From NCBI GenBank assembly GCA_002384855.1, contig DGBP01000015.1, forward strand, positions 1-64,000: 64,000 nt of DNA, given 5' to 3'. Position numbers and translations under genes: made by a program. This stretch comes from Nocardioidaceae bacterium UBA4001. Its GTDB lineage: Bacteria; Actinomycetota; Actinomycetes; Propionibacteriales; Nocardioidaceae. The notes under the pieces were generated by a model. It searched no databases. It worked only from the letters and a program-made list of their open reading frames with translations, and was not told the origin of the DNA. Below, one piece after another: positions 14,592-23,018 of this stretch; position 1 is the stretch's first letter; each line of letters starts with the position of its first letter.

Positions 14592-16247
14592 ATGACTACC
14601 CTGACGACCACGACCGGGTCCGGCCCCCACGGTGCTCGCCCTGTCGACTACGACGCCATCGTCATCGGCGCCGGTTTCGGCGGCCTCTACATGCTGCGCA
14701 AGCTCCGTGACGAGCTTGGACTGACCGTGCGAGCCTACGACCGTGCCGGTGGCGTCGGTGGCACCTGGTACTGGAACCGGTACCCGGGGGCCCTCTCGGA
14801 CACGGAGGGCTTCGTCTACCGCTACTCGTTCGACAAGGACCTGCTCCAGGACTACGACTGGTCGACCCGGTACCTGAAGCAGGCCGACATCCTCTCCTAC
14901 CTCGAGCACGTCGTGGAGCGCTTCGACCTGGCCAAGGACATCCAGCTCAACACCGGTATCGCGGCGGCCGTCTTCGACGAGACCACCAAGTCCTGGACCG
15001 TCACCACCGAGCAGGGCGAGACCGTCACCGCGACGTACGTCGTCACCGCGCTCGGCCTGCTGTCGAAGATCAACCTGCCCGACATCCCCGGTATCGACAG
15101 CTTCGCCGGAGACCTCATCCACACCGGCGCCTGGCCGGACGAGCACGAGTTCCGGGGCAAGCGCGTCGGGGTGATCGGCAACGGCTCGACCGGCCAGCAG
15201 GTGATCTCGGCCGTGGCCCCGGAGGCCGAACACCTGACCGTCTTCGTGCGCACCCCTCAGTACAGCGTGCCCGCCGGCGACCGGCCGATGTCCCCGGAGG
15301 AGGTCGCAGCGATCAAGGGCGACTTCGACTCGATCTGGGACCAGGTGCGCAGCTCCGTGGTCGCCTTCGGGTTCGAGGAGAGCACGGTGCCGGCGATGAG
15401 CGTCTCCGAGGAGGAGCGGCAGCGCGTGTTCCAGGAGGCCTGGGAGATCGGTGGGGGATTCCGCTTCATGTTCGGCACGTTCTGCGACATCGCCACCGAC
15501 CCCGAGGCCAACGAGGCGGCCGCGGCCTTCATCAGGTCGAAGATCAAGCAGATCGTCAAGGACCCGGAGAAGGCCCGCATCCTCACCCCGACGGACCTCT
15601 ACGCCCGCCGTCCGCTGTGCGCGAACAACTACTACGAGACCTTCAACCGGGACAACGTCTCCGTGGCTGACGTCAAGGAACACCCCATCGTCGAGGTCAC
15701 CCCCGAGGGAGTGCGCACGGCCGACGGCAGGACCCACGAGCTGGACGTGCTGATCCTGGCCACCGGATTCGACGCCGTCGACGGGAACTACATGGCCATG
15801 GACCTCCGCGGCCGCGGTGGACAGTCGATCAACGAGGCGTGGGCGGACGCCCCGAAGAGCTATCTCGGGGTCACCACCACCGGGTTCCCCAACATGTTCA
15901 TGATCCTGGGCCCCAACGGCCCCTTCACCAACCTGCCCCCGAGCATCGAGACCCAGGTGGAGTGGATCGGGAAGCTCGTCGCCGAGGCCGAGGGCCGGGG
16001 CGCCGCGGTCGAGCCGTCCGCAGAGGCTCAGCAGGGGTGGACCGAGCTCTGCCACACCATCGCCGACATGACCTTGTTCCCCAAGGTCGACTCGTGGATC
16101 TTCGGGGCGAACGTGCCCGGCAAGACCAAGACGGTGATGTTCTACATCGGCGGACTCGCCAACTACCGAGCGGAGCTCGCCGCGGTCGAGGCCGAAGGGT
16201 TCCGCGGGTTCGAGTTCGCCGAGGCCTCTCACCCGGCTCCGGCCTGA
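14592..16247 (+). CDS. chnB: Cyclohexanone-type Baeyer-Villiger monooxygenase
   Basis: 551 residues, close to cyclohexanone monooxygenase (543). FAD-binding GAGFGGLY is at about 25, the type I fingerprint FAGDLIHTGAWP at residues 171-182, and the NADPH-binding GNGSTGQQ near 199. Segments ESTVPAMSV, GGGFRFMF, DLYARRPLC and LGPNGPFTNLPPS match, as I remember it, the Acinetobacter enzyme rather than acetone or steroid types. It uses NADPH and O2 to turn a cyclic ketone into a lactone. GGAG precedes the ATG by 9 bases. Exact ring size (C5, C6 or substituted) is not readable. Confidence 0.95.
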   Translation: MTTLTTTTGSGPHGARPVDYDAIVIGAGFGGLYMLRKLRDELGLTVRAYDRAGGVGGTWYWNRYPGALSDTEGFVYRYSFDKDLLQDYDWSTRYLKQADILSYLEHVVERFDLAKDIQLNTGIAAAVFDETTKSWTVTTEQGETVTATYVVTALGLLSKINLPDIPGIDSFAGDLIHTGAWPDEHEFRGKRVGVIGNGSTGQQVISAVAPEAEHLTVFVRTPQYSVPAGDRPMSPEEVAAIKGDFDSIWDQVRSSVVAFGFEESTVPAMSVSEEERQRVFQEAWEIGGGFRFMFGTFCDIATDPEANEAAAAFIRSKIKQIVKDPEKARILTPTDLYARRPLCANNYYETFNRDNVSVADVKEHPIVEVTPEGVRTADGRTHELDVLILATGFDAVDGNYMAMDLRGRGGQSINEAWADAPKSYLGVTTTGFPNMFMILGPNGPFTNLPPSIETQVEWIGKLVAEAEGRGAAVEPSAEAQQGWTELCHTIADMTLFPKVDSWIFGANVPGKTKTVMFYIGGLANYRAELAAVEAEGFRGFEFAEASHPAPA

Positions 16248-16257
16248 CCCGACCCGG

Positions 16258-16287
16258 CGGTGGGGAGGAGAGCTCTCCTCCCCACCG
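16258..16287 (+). terminator. Perfect 30-bp palindrome between chnB and chnD
   Basis: Left arm CGGTGGGGAGGAGAG (16258-16272) is followed directly by its exact complement (16273-16287), with no spacer. It begins 10 bases after the monooxygenase stop. RNA would form a very strong hairpin, but no U-tract follows. It may be an attenuating terminator, an RNA-stabilising 3' end, or a protein site; the same-strand alcohol dehydrogenase starts 66 bases later. Confidence 0.65.
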
Positions 16288-16353
16288 CTGTGAGCACACC
16301 CGGGTCGCCGCACCCGACGACTCGAATCCGCACGACTCGACTGCGAGGAAACC

Positions 16354-17424
16354 ATGCGAGCTTTCGCGATCTCCGAGGGCGGGAACCCCGAGCTCTCGGA
16401 GCTGGACCTGCCCACACCGACCCCGGAGGGCACCGAGGTGCTGCTGAGGGTGACCCGGTCCGGGGTCTGCCACACGGACACCCATCTGCGCGCCGGGTAC
16501 TACGACCTGGGCCGGCGCGGGCACATGAAGCTGACCGACCGCGGTATTCCCTACCCGCTCGTGATGGGCCACGAGGTGGTCGGGGTGGTGGAAGCGGCCG
16601 GTCCCGGCGCCTCCGGTGTCGAGATCGGCAGCACCCGGCTGGTCTACCCGTGGATCGGCTGCGGTGAGTGTGCGGCGTGTCTGGGCGGGAGGGAGAACGC
16701 CTGCGCTCGGGGCCGCAACATCGGTGTGGCGCGGCCCGGAGGCTACGCCGACCACGTCGTCGTACCTCACCCGCGCTATCTGGTCGACATCGAGGGGCTC
16801 GACCCCAGCTGGGCGGCGACCATGGCCTGCTCGGGGCTCACCGCCTACAGCGCCGCGAACAAGGTTCTTCCCCTCCCGACGGAGGCCCCGGTGGTGGTGA
16901 TCGGAGTCGGCGGCGTCGGGCTCACCGCGGTCGCCACCCTCAGTGCCCTGGGACACAAGGCAATCTGCGCGGTGGACATGTCCGAGGCGAACCTCGCGGC
17001 CGCCACGGACCTGGGTGCGTCCCTCACGGTCACCGCCGACTCCGAGGACCTGTCCAGGAAGGTGCTCGCGGCCATTGGTGGCCCCGTCGACGCGGTGATC
17101 GACTTCGTCAACAACGACCAGACCGCGTCCGCGGCGTTCGACATCCTGGTCAAGGGCGGGAGGATGGTGCAGGTCGGGCTGTTCGGCGGCGAGGTCACGA
17201 TCCCCACCGCGCTGCTCGCGCTGAAGATGATCACGATCGAGGGGAGCTTCGTCGGCACGCCGGCCGAGCTCGAGGAGGTCGTCGACCTGGCGAAGCAGGC
17301 GCGCATCCCGCGCATCCCGGTGATCGACGCAGACCTGGACCTGGCCGGGGTCACGAGCTCGCTGGACCGGCTCACCGCCGGGGGAGTGACCGGCCGCATC
17401 GTCTTGAAGGGAGCAGAGCAGTGA
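16354..17424 (+). CDS. chnD: Zinc alcohol dehydrogenase, probable 6-hydroxyhexanoate dehydrogenase (ChnD-like)
   Basis: 356 residues of the medium-chain zinc family. Catalytic zinc ligands are in SGVCHTDTHL and GHEVVG. The structural zinc site is CGECAACLGGRENAC, and the cofactor fold is VGGVG. The run VYPWIGCGECAAC and the long loop after GYYDLG resemble 6-hydroxyhexanoate dehydrogenase of cyclohexanol degraders. It would oxidise the hydroxyacid released from the lactone to the semialdehyde. GAGGAA precedes ATG 16354. TGA overlaps the next GTG (GTGA). Confidence 0.88.
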   Translation: MRAFAISEGGNPELSELDLPTPTPEGTEVLLRVTRSGVCHTDTHLRAGYYDLGRRGHMKLTDRGIPYPLVMGHEVVGVVEAAGPGASGVEIGSTRLVYPWIGCGECAACLGGRENACARGRNIGVARPGGYADHVVVPHPRYLVDIEGLDPSWAATMACSGLTAYSAANKVLPLPTEAPVVVIGVGGVGLTAVATLSALGHKAICAVDMSEANLAAATDLGASLTVTADSEDLSRKVLAAIGGPVDAVIDFVNNDQTASAAFDILVKGGRMVQVGLFGGEVTIPTALLALKMITIEGSFVGTPAELEEVVDLAKQARIPRIPVIDADLDLAGVTSSLDRLTAGGVTGRIVLKGAEQ

Positions 17425-18797
17425 GCAAGTACGCAACCGTCGACCCGACCACCGGATCGGTGGTCAAGCAGTTCGACACCATGACCGACGCCGAGGTCGA
17501 CAGTGTCCTCGAGACGGCACACGCCGCCTACCTGACGTGGCGCCGCGTGGACCTCGCGGAGCGCACCGGGCTCCTGCAGCGGATCGCGGACGCATACCGC
17601 GAGCGCTCCGACGAGCTCGCTCTGCTGATGAGCACCGAGATGGGGAAGCCCGTCGCCCAGGCGAAGGGTGAGGTGGCTCTGGTCGCCTCAATCTACGAGT
17701 ACTACGCCACCAAGGGGCCGGACTTCCTCGAGGACGAGCTGCTCGACATCGCGGGGAAGGGCACCGCGGTCGTGCGCACCGAGCCCATCGGGGCGCTCGT
17801 GGGCATCATGCCCTGGAACTACCCGCACTACCAGGTGGCCCGCTTCGTGGCTCCCAACCTTCTGCTCGGCAACACCATCTTGCTCAAGCATGCGGCGAAC
17901 TGCCCGCAGCAGGCGCTCGAGATCGCCGAACTCATCTCGCAGGCCGGTGCGCCGGCAGGCGTCTACCAGAACCTGTTCGCCACCAACGAGCAGGTCGCGA
18001 CGATGATCGCCAGCCCACTCGTCCAGGGGGTATCCCTGACCGGATCGGAGCGCGCCGGTCAGGCCGTGGGCAGCGTTGCCGGGGCGAACATGAAGAAGTG
18101 TGTCCTGGAGCTCGGCGGCTCTGACCCCTTCATCGTGCTCGCCGACGCCGACGTGTCAGTTGCCGCGCGCGAGGCCGCGACTGGTCGCTTCGCCAACGCG
18201 GGGCAGGCGTGCACCTCGTCCAAGCGGCTCATCGTCGAGGACGAGGTGTGGGACGAGTTCCTCGAGTCGTTCCTCTCCGAGGCACGGCAGTGGACCCTCG
18301 GTGACCCGTCGAGCAAGGAGACCAAGATGGGGCCCATGGCCTCGCTCACCGGGCGGACCGAGCTCGCGGCGCAGGTCGACGATGCCGTCGAGAAGGGTGC
18401 GACGGTCCACCTGGGCGGTGCGGTGCCCGATGGCCCGGGCGCGTTCTACCCGGCCACCGTGCTGTCGGGTGTGGACCCGACGATGCGTGCCTACCGTGAG
18501 GAGCTGTTCGGCCCGGTGGCTGTCCTCTACCGGGTGGACTCCGCCCAGCAGGCGGTCGCGGTCGCCAACGACTCCGCGTTCGGTCTGGGAGCCGCAGTCT
18601 TCGGTCGCGACGAGACGAGGGCTCGCGACGTGGCCGACCAGCTCGAGGTCGGAATGGTGGGGATCAACACGACGGTCAAGAGCGCTCCTGACCTGCCCTT
18701 CGGTGGGGTGAAGACCTCGGGGATCGGTCGCGAGCTCGGTCGGTTCGGACTCGACGAGTTCGCCAACAAGAAGCTCGTCCGAGGCCTCGCGACCTGA
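17421..18797 (+). CDS. chnE: Aldehyde dehydrogenase, probable 6-oxohexanoate dehydrogenase (ChnE-like)
   Basis: 458 residues, the length of NAD(P)-dependent succinate-semialdehyde-type dehydrogenases. It has MPWNYPHYQ, the base Glu in LELGGSDPF, and nucleophile Cys264 in GQACTSSKR. GTG 17421 overlaps the preceding stop; a much longer upstream open frame is antisense coding bias. As the last gene of the operon it should oxidise an omega-oxo acid to the dicarboxylate (adipate for a C6 ring). Succinate semialdehyde is an alternative substrate. Confidence 0.87.
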   Translation: MSKYATVDPTTGSVVKQFDTMTDAEVDSVLETAHAAYLTWRRVDLAERTGLLQRIADAYRERSDELALLMSTEMGKPVAQAKGEVALVASIYEYYATKGPDFLEDELLDIAGKGTAVVRTEPIGALVGIMPWNYPHYQVARFVAPNLLLGNTILLKHAANCPQQALEIAELISQAGAPAGVYQNLFATNEQVATMIASPLVQGVSLTGSERAGQAVGSVAGANMKKCVLELGGSDPFIVLADADVSVAAREAATGRFANAGQACTSSKRLIVEDEVWDEFLESFLSEARQWTLGDPSSKETKMGPMASLTGRTELAAQVDDAVEKGATVHLGGAVPDGPGAFYPATVLSGVDPTMRAYREELFGPVAVLYRVDSAQQAVAVANDSAFGLGAAVFGRDETRARDVADQLEVGMVGINTTVKSAPDLPFGGVKTSGIGRELGRFGLDEFANKKLVRGLAT

Positions 18798-18822
18798 CCC
18801 GTCTGGGCGGCCCGGCGTCGTA

Positions 18823-18839
18823 GGGCGGCTCGGCCGCCC
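18823..18839. terminator. Short hairpin between convergent aldehyde dehydrogenase and DDAH genes
   Basis: GGGCGGC (18823-18829), TCG loop, GCCGCCC (18833-18839). A perfect 7-base GC stem in a 45-base convergent gap; likely a bidirectional terminator without a U-tract. Confidence 0.5.
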
Positions 18840-18842
18840 GCG

Positions 18843-19607
18843 TCAGCCGCGAAGTCGCACGGACAGGCAGGTGACGCAGCCTTCGAGCTTCTCGAACTCC
18901 GTCAGGTCCACGGCGACGACACGGAGGCCCCGCGCCTCGAAGAGGCTCCGGGTCTGCGGTGCGCTGGTCGACATCAGTACCGTGTTCTCGTCGAGCAGGA
19001 CGACGTGCGCGCCCGGTTCCTCGGGGACGGCGAGAAAACGAGACCAGACGGCCGGGTCGTCTACGAGCTCCTCGAACCCCACCACGGTTCCGTCGGGCAG
19101 GGCGGTGACCGCTGACTTCAGGTGCAGCACCTTCGTCAGCGGAACGCCGACCACGTGCGCGCCCAGCGGCTCGAGGTGGCCGGCGAGCTGGTCGGCCCCG
19201 GCCTGGTTGGTGCGTCCGCCCAGCCCGACCCACACTGTCCCGTCGTGCTTGAGCACGTCGCCGCCGTCCAGGGTTCCCGGTGCCTCGATGTGGGCGATCC
19301 GGTAGCCCATCTCGCGCAGCGTCTGCTCGGTCCCGGTTGTCTCGGGCTTCCGCTCGTCGGCGCCCGGGCGCGTGATGACGGCGAGGTCGCCGTACATGAC
19401 GACGGTGTCCTCGACGAACACGGAGTCGGGGCAGTCGGGGGCCGGAGGGACCTCGACGGTGTCCCAGCCCTCGGCGCGCAGGGCGGCGACGTACCCGTCC
19501 CACTGCCGACGCGCGAGGCCCACGTCGACGGGGACGCGCTCGAGGTGGGTGAGCAGCCCGTCGGCCAGGCGGGGGTCGGGACGGCGGACGAGAGCGCGGC
19601 GAGTCAT
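18843..19607 (-). CDS. Dimethylarginine dimethylaminohydrolase-like amidinotransferase-fold enzyme
   Basis: 254 residues, normal for bacterial DDAH. Expected landmarks are FVEDTVV (acid), TLDGGDVL, the catalytic His in HLKSAVTAL (about 162) and the nucleophilic Cys near the end in EGCVTCLSVRL. It would hydrolyse methylarginine to citrulline and methylamines; a related arginine-deiminase-like activity is possible. ATG 19607 is preceded by GGAGGATC, which decides the start over longer upstream frames. It is downstream of a decayed stress protein and permease, perhaps once a methylarginine uptake and use unit. Confidence 0.85.
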   Translation of the reverse strand: MTRRALVRRPDPRLADGLLTHLERVPVDVGLARRQWDGYVAALRAEGWDTVEVPPAPDCPDSVFVEDTVVMYGDLAVITRPGADERKPETTGTEQTLREMGYRIAHIEAPGTLDGGDVLKHDGTVWVGLGGRTNQAGADQLAGHLEPLGAHVVGVPLTKVLHLKSAVTALPDGTVVGFEELVDDPAVWSRFLAVPEEPGAHVVLLDENTVLMSTSAPQTRSLFEARGLRVVAVDLTEFEKLEGCVTCLSVRLRG

Positions 19608-19638
19608 GTGGAGATCCTCCCTCAGCACGAGGGGAAGG

Positions 19639-20113
19639 TCAGGACCTCCGATGCTTCTTCGCCTTGGGTGCGGGACGCACCACCAGGACCGGGCAGAGTG
19701 CGTAGTGCTGCACCCGCTGTGCGGTGCTGCCCACCAGCACGACGTCACTGAGGCCGCGACCGCCTGGCGGCGACCACCACCAGCCCTGCGCCGAGCTGGC
19801 CGGCGGCCTTGATGATCTCGTTGGCCGGCGATCCGGAGCGGATCCGCTGGTGCACCTTCGGCCCCCATCCCTCGAAGACGGCGGCGATGGTGGCGACGGC
19901 GCTCTCGGCTGCGGCCCGGAACCCACCCGTCTCGCTGTCGGCCTTGCGCTTGTCGACCGGGCTGAGGTCGTCTGCGAACGCAACCGCCGCGAGGGGGCGC
20001 ACCACCGCGATCACGGAGATGTCGGTGATCTTCGCAGGGTCGGCGAAGGACTTGAGGTGCTTGGCGGCGGCGAGGGACTGCTTCGATCCGTCGGTGGCGA
20101 CGATGACGTGCAT
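19639..20113 (-). pseudogene. Universal stress protein (UspA family), frameshifted
   Basis: The first part (ATG 20113 to about 19765) encodes a normal UspA start, MHVIVATDGSKQS, up to LGAGLVVVAARR. The second part, one frame over, continues with GGRGLSDVVLVGSTAQRVQHY and CPVLVVRP before TGA at 19639. The join near 19755-19765 needs a +1 shift, as from one inserted or two deleted bases. The split falls inside the nucleotide-binding G-x-G loop, so the product from the first frame stops at 19745 without the final strand and helix. It begins 2 bases after the permease stop. Either a real pseudogene or a sequence error. Confidence 0.75.
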
Positions 20114-20114
20114 G

Positions 20115-21471
20115 TCAGTTCTCCTTGTCAGCGGCGACGGCCGGATCGGCGGGCCCGGAGCCGCGTGCACGGGAACGGCCCCCGAGGGTGTACTCCAGCA
20201 CGAACAGCACCACGCCCACGGCCACGAGCCCGGCGCACCAGAGCAGCGAGGTCGGGTCGTCGTAGATGCTCCAGCCGAGGATGGCCACGTTGCCGACCAG
20301 GCCGATCAGCAGCAGCGGAGTGTTGGCGCGGAACGCCCGCTCGTCCTCGTCCTTGCCCCGCAGCTTGAGGCAGGCGACGATCACCAGGGCGTAGATGAAG
20401 AGCAGGCACACGACCGTGACCAGGGCGAGGCGCTCCACGATCGACGTACCCTCCACCTGCGGTGCGTAGGTGCCGATCACCAGCAGGGCGCAGACCACCA
20501 GCCCGCTGAAGAGAAGCCCCACCCAGGGGCTGCGCCGGCTGGCGTGAATCTTGCTGAAGACGCCGGGGACGACGTCCTCGTTGGCCATGCCGTAGAGGAT
20601 GCGCGGCTGGGTCACGACGGCGACCAGGGTGGTGTTGGTGATCGCGATCATCGCGATGACCGCGAACAACGTGCTCATGAAGCCCGTGTCGACGGGGAGG
20701 ATCCCGGTCCTGACGACCTCGAGCAGCGCCGCGTCCGACCCGGCCAACGTGTCGGTCGGCACGGTGAGGGCCGCGGCCATCGACACCAGCACGTAGACCA
20801 CGCCGGCGGTGACCATGCCGCCGATCAGTGAGCGCGGGAAGGAGCGGTGCGGGTCGATCGTCTCCTCCGCGACGTTCGCGGTGTTCTCGAAACCGGTCAT
20901 GGCGAAGAAGGAGAGCGCGACGCCGGCGAGGATCGCCAACGCCCAGTTCGTGCCTCCGGTGTCGAACTCCGTGAGCGTGCCGAAGTTCGCGTCGCCCTGG
21001 GCAACGTGCCAGATCGCGATGATACGACCCTGCGGCCGCGAAGCTGGCGGAGAGGAACGAGACGGTGACCAGGAAGGTCAGCACCTTGCTCCCGAACGCC
21101 TTGTTGACGTCGAGCGCCGCTCCCGCGGCCTGGGGGTACTTGGTCACGAGCTCGGCGTACGCCGTGCCGGTGATCGTCGCGATGGTGACTCCGACGGCGA
21201 AGGCGATCCAGAACGCCCCGCCCACGGCCGCGGCCACCAGGCCGATCAGGACGTAGATGCCCGAGCCGAGGACATCGCCGAGCGTGTAGAAGAACAGCTG
21301 CTTCCCGGTGATCGACCGTCTCAGGCCACTCTCGTCGTCGTCGAGGGTGGAGGTGGTCGAGTGTGGCGTCCCGACGCACTGTCCGCCGTCGGTCTCTGGC
21401 GCAGGGCCGCGGCCGTCGGACGGCAAAGACGCCGGTGCCCGCCTAGACTCCCTCAGGCACCCGCCTGGCAA
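20115..21471 (-). pseudogene. APC-superfamily amino-acid permease with internal deletion and frameshift
   Basis: The N-terminal third (about 21335-21030) encodes helices 1-3, with TLGDVLGSGIYVLIG and YAELVTKYPQAAGAA, ending SASFAAAGS. The rest of the protein resumes in another frame from about 21025 (IIAIWHVAQGDANFGTL, then SFFAMTGFENTANVAEE) to TGA at 20115. Comparison with family members suggests that about 60 residues covering helices 4-5 are missing at the join, so a multi-base deletion occurred. No ATG or GTG start is in frame; a TTG at 21471 is the only candidate. Clearly non-functional as a transporter. It may have supplied amino acids to the adjacent DDAH. Confidence 0.78.
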
Positions 21472-21513
21472 GAGCCGACGACGGGACGCCGGGTGTTGGA
21501 GGAGTCGTGCGCC

Positions 21514-22752
21514 ATGGGTGAGCGGTCAGAGCGGGTCAAGGTCCTCACGGCGGGCATCGCCGGCTTGTTGCTGTCGGTCGGTGTCGCCCGGTTCGCCTAC
21601 ACCCCGCTTCTTCCTCTCATGCAGGACCAGGCTGGACTCGGTGTGTCTGCGGCGGGCTGGTTGGCGGCGGTGAACTACGCGGGCTACCTGACCGGCGCAG
21701 GGATCGCCACCATGGTCAGCGACCTGGTCCTGAAGGACCGCCTGTACCGGATCGGGATGGTCGTTGCCCTGGTCACGACCCCGATGATGGCCCTGACGAC
21801 CAACGAGGTGCTGTGGGGTGTCTCGAGGTACTTCGCGGGACTGGGCAGTGCCGCCGGCATGCTCCTCGGCACCGGACTGATCCTCAACTGGCTGATCCGC
21901 CAGGACCACCGCAGCGAGCTAGGCATCCATTTCGCCGGCATCGGTCTGGGCATCGCGGCGTGCGCGTCCCTGGTCGAGGTGCTGCACCCGTCGTGGGACT
22001 GGCGCGAACAGTGGTACGCGTTCACCGTGATAGGCATCCTCCTCCTGGTGCCGGCGCTCGGGTGGTTCCCCCGACCCGCCCGGGACACCCACACCAGGTC
22101 CGGCAGGAGGATGCTGGACCGACCGCCGAGCGCGCTGTACCTGCGGCTCTTCATCGCCGCCTACTTCTGCGCCGGCTTCGGTTACGTCATCGGGGCAACG
22201 TTCATCGTCGCCATCGTCGAGGACCTCCCCGGCCTCGCGGGACGGGGCAACCTCGCCTTCCTCGCCATCGGCCTGGGTGCCGCCCCCGCCGGGATCTACT
22301 GGGATCTCATCGCACGTCGGCTCGGCGACCTCAACGCACTGGTCGTGGCAGCAGGGCTCCAGGTCGTCGGGATCGCACTTCCCGTGTTGGCGGGAGGGCT
22401 GGTCGCGACGATGGTCGGTGCGCTCCTGTTCGGCAGCACGTTCGTGGGGATGGTCAGCCTGGTGCTCACCATGGCCGGCCGCTTCTACCCGACGCGGCCG
22501 GCCACGATGATGGGGAGGATGACGCTGAGCTACGGCGTTGCCCAGATCGTCGGACCGGCTGCGACGGCCTGGCTGGCGACGCGGTACGCCGGTTACGTGC
22601 TCGGTCTCTACCTGGCTGCGGCGGTCATGCTTCTCGGCACGGTGCTGCTGCTCCTGCTGAAGCTGGTGGAGCGCCGCGACGCGGAGCGCGACCACGCGAG
22701 TAGCGTGGATGCAACGGCCGGTCGGCCTCGGCACGGAGGGAACACGCGTTGA
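21514..22752 (+). CDS. MFS transporter, YbfB/YjiJ type
   Basis: 412 residues, about 12 membrane segments, starting ERVKVLTAGIAGLLLSVGVARFAYTPLLPLM, the characteristic beginning of the YbfB/YjiJ family. ATG 21514 is preceded by GGAGGAG. The stop overlaps the next start (TGATG), so it leads a three-gene operon with a SHOCT protein and a multicopper oxidase. The substrate is unknown; a copper-related or oxidised-product export role can only be guessed from the operon. Confidence 0.88.
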   Translation: MGERSERVKVLTAGIAGLLLSVGVARFAYTPLLPLMQDQAGLGVSAAGWLAAVNYAGYLTGAGIATMVSDLVLKDRLYRIGMVVALVTTPMMALTTNEVLWGVSRYFAGLGSAAGMLLGTGLILNWLIRQDHRSELGIHFAGIGLGIAACASLVEVLHPSWDWREQWYAFTVIGILLLVPALGWFPRPARDTHTRSGRRMLDRPPSALYLRLFIAAYFCAGFGYVIGATFIVAIVEDLPGLAGRGNLAFLAIGLGAAPAGIYWDLIARRLGDLNALVVAAGLQVVGIALPVLAGGLVATMVGALLFGSTFVGMVSLVLTMAGRFYPTRPATMMGRMTLSYGVAQIVGPAATAWLATRYAGYVLGLYLAAAVMLLGTVLLLLLKLVERRDAERDHASSVDATAGRPRHGGNTR

Positions 22753-23018
22753 TGGGAGGCGGTGGCGGGGCAGCACTGACCTTCCTCTTCGCGGCCCTCC
22801 TGATCGGCGGGCTGACACTGGTGATCCTGGTGGGGATCCGGGCAATGGTGGGCGGCGTCAGCCGTCCCTCTCCGAGCCCCGAGGGACGCGGTGACGTCGC
22901 ACGTCAGACGACGCCGACGCGCAGTGAGGCGCGGCGCCTCCTCGATGAGAGGTACGCCCGCGGAGAGCTCAGCACGGAGGAGTACCGGGAGCACGTCGAC
23001 AACCTGGGCGAGGCCTAG
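22752..23018 (+). CDS. Small membrane-anchored SHOCT-domain protein
   Basis: 88 residues: Gly-rich start, one hydrophobic segment (about 8-31), a linker, then a SHOCT domain at the C-terminus (EARRLLDERYARGELSTEEYREHVDNL). SHOCT domains are short oligomerisation or tethering elements. ATG overlaps the MFS stop and its TAG overlaps the oxidase GTG (TAGTG), placing it exactly between transporter and oxidase. It may tether or organise them at the membrane. No enzymatic residues. Confidence 0.8.
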   Translation: MGGGGGAALTFLFAALLIGGLTLVILVGIRAMVGGVSRPSPSPEGRGDVARQTTPTRSEARRLLDERYARGELSTEEYREHVDNLGEA

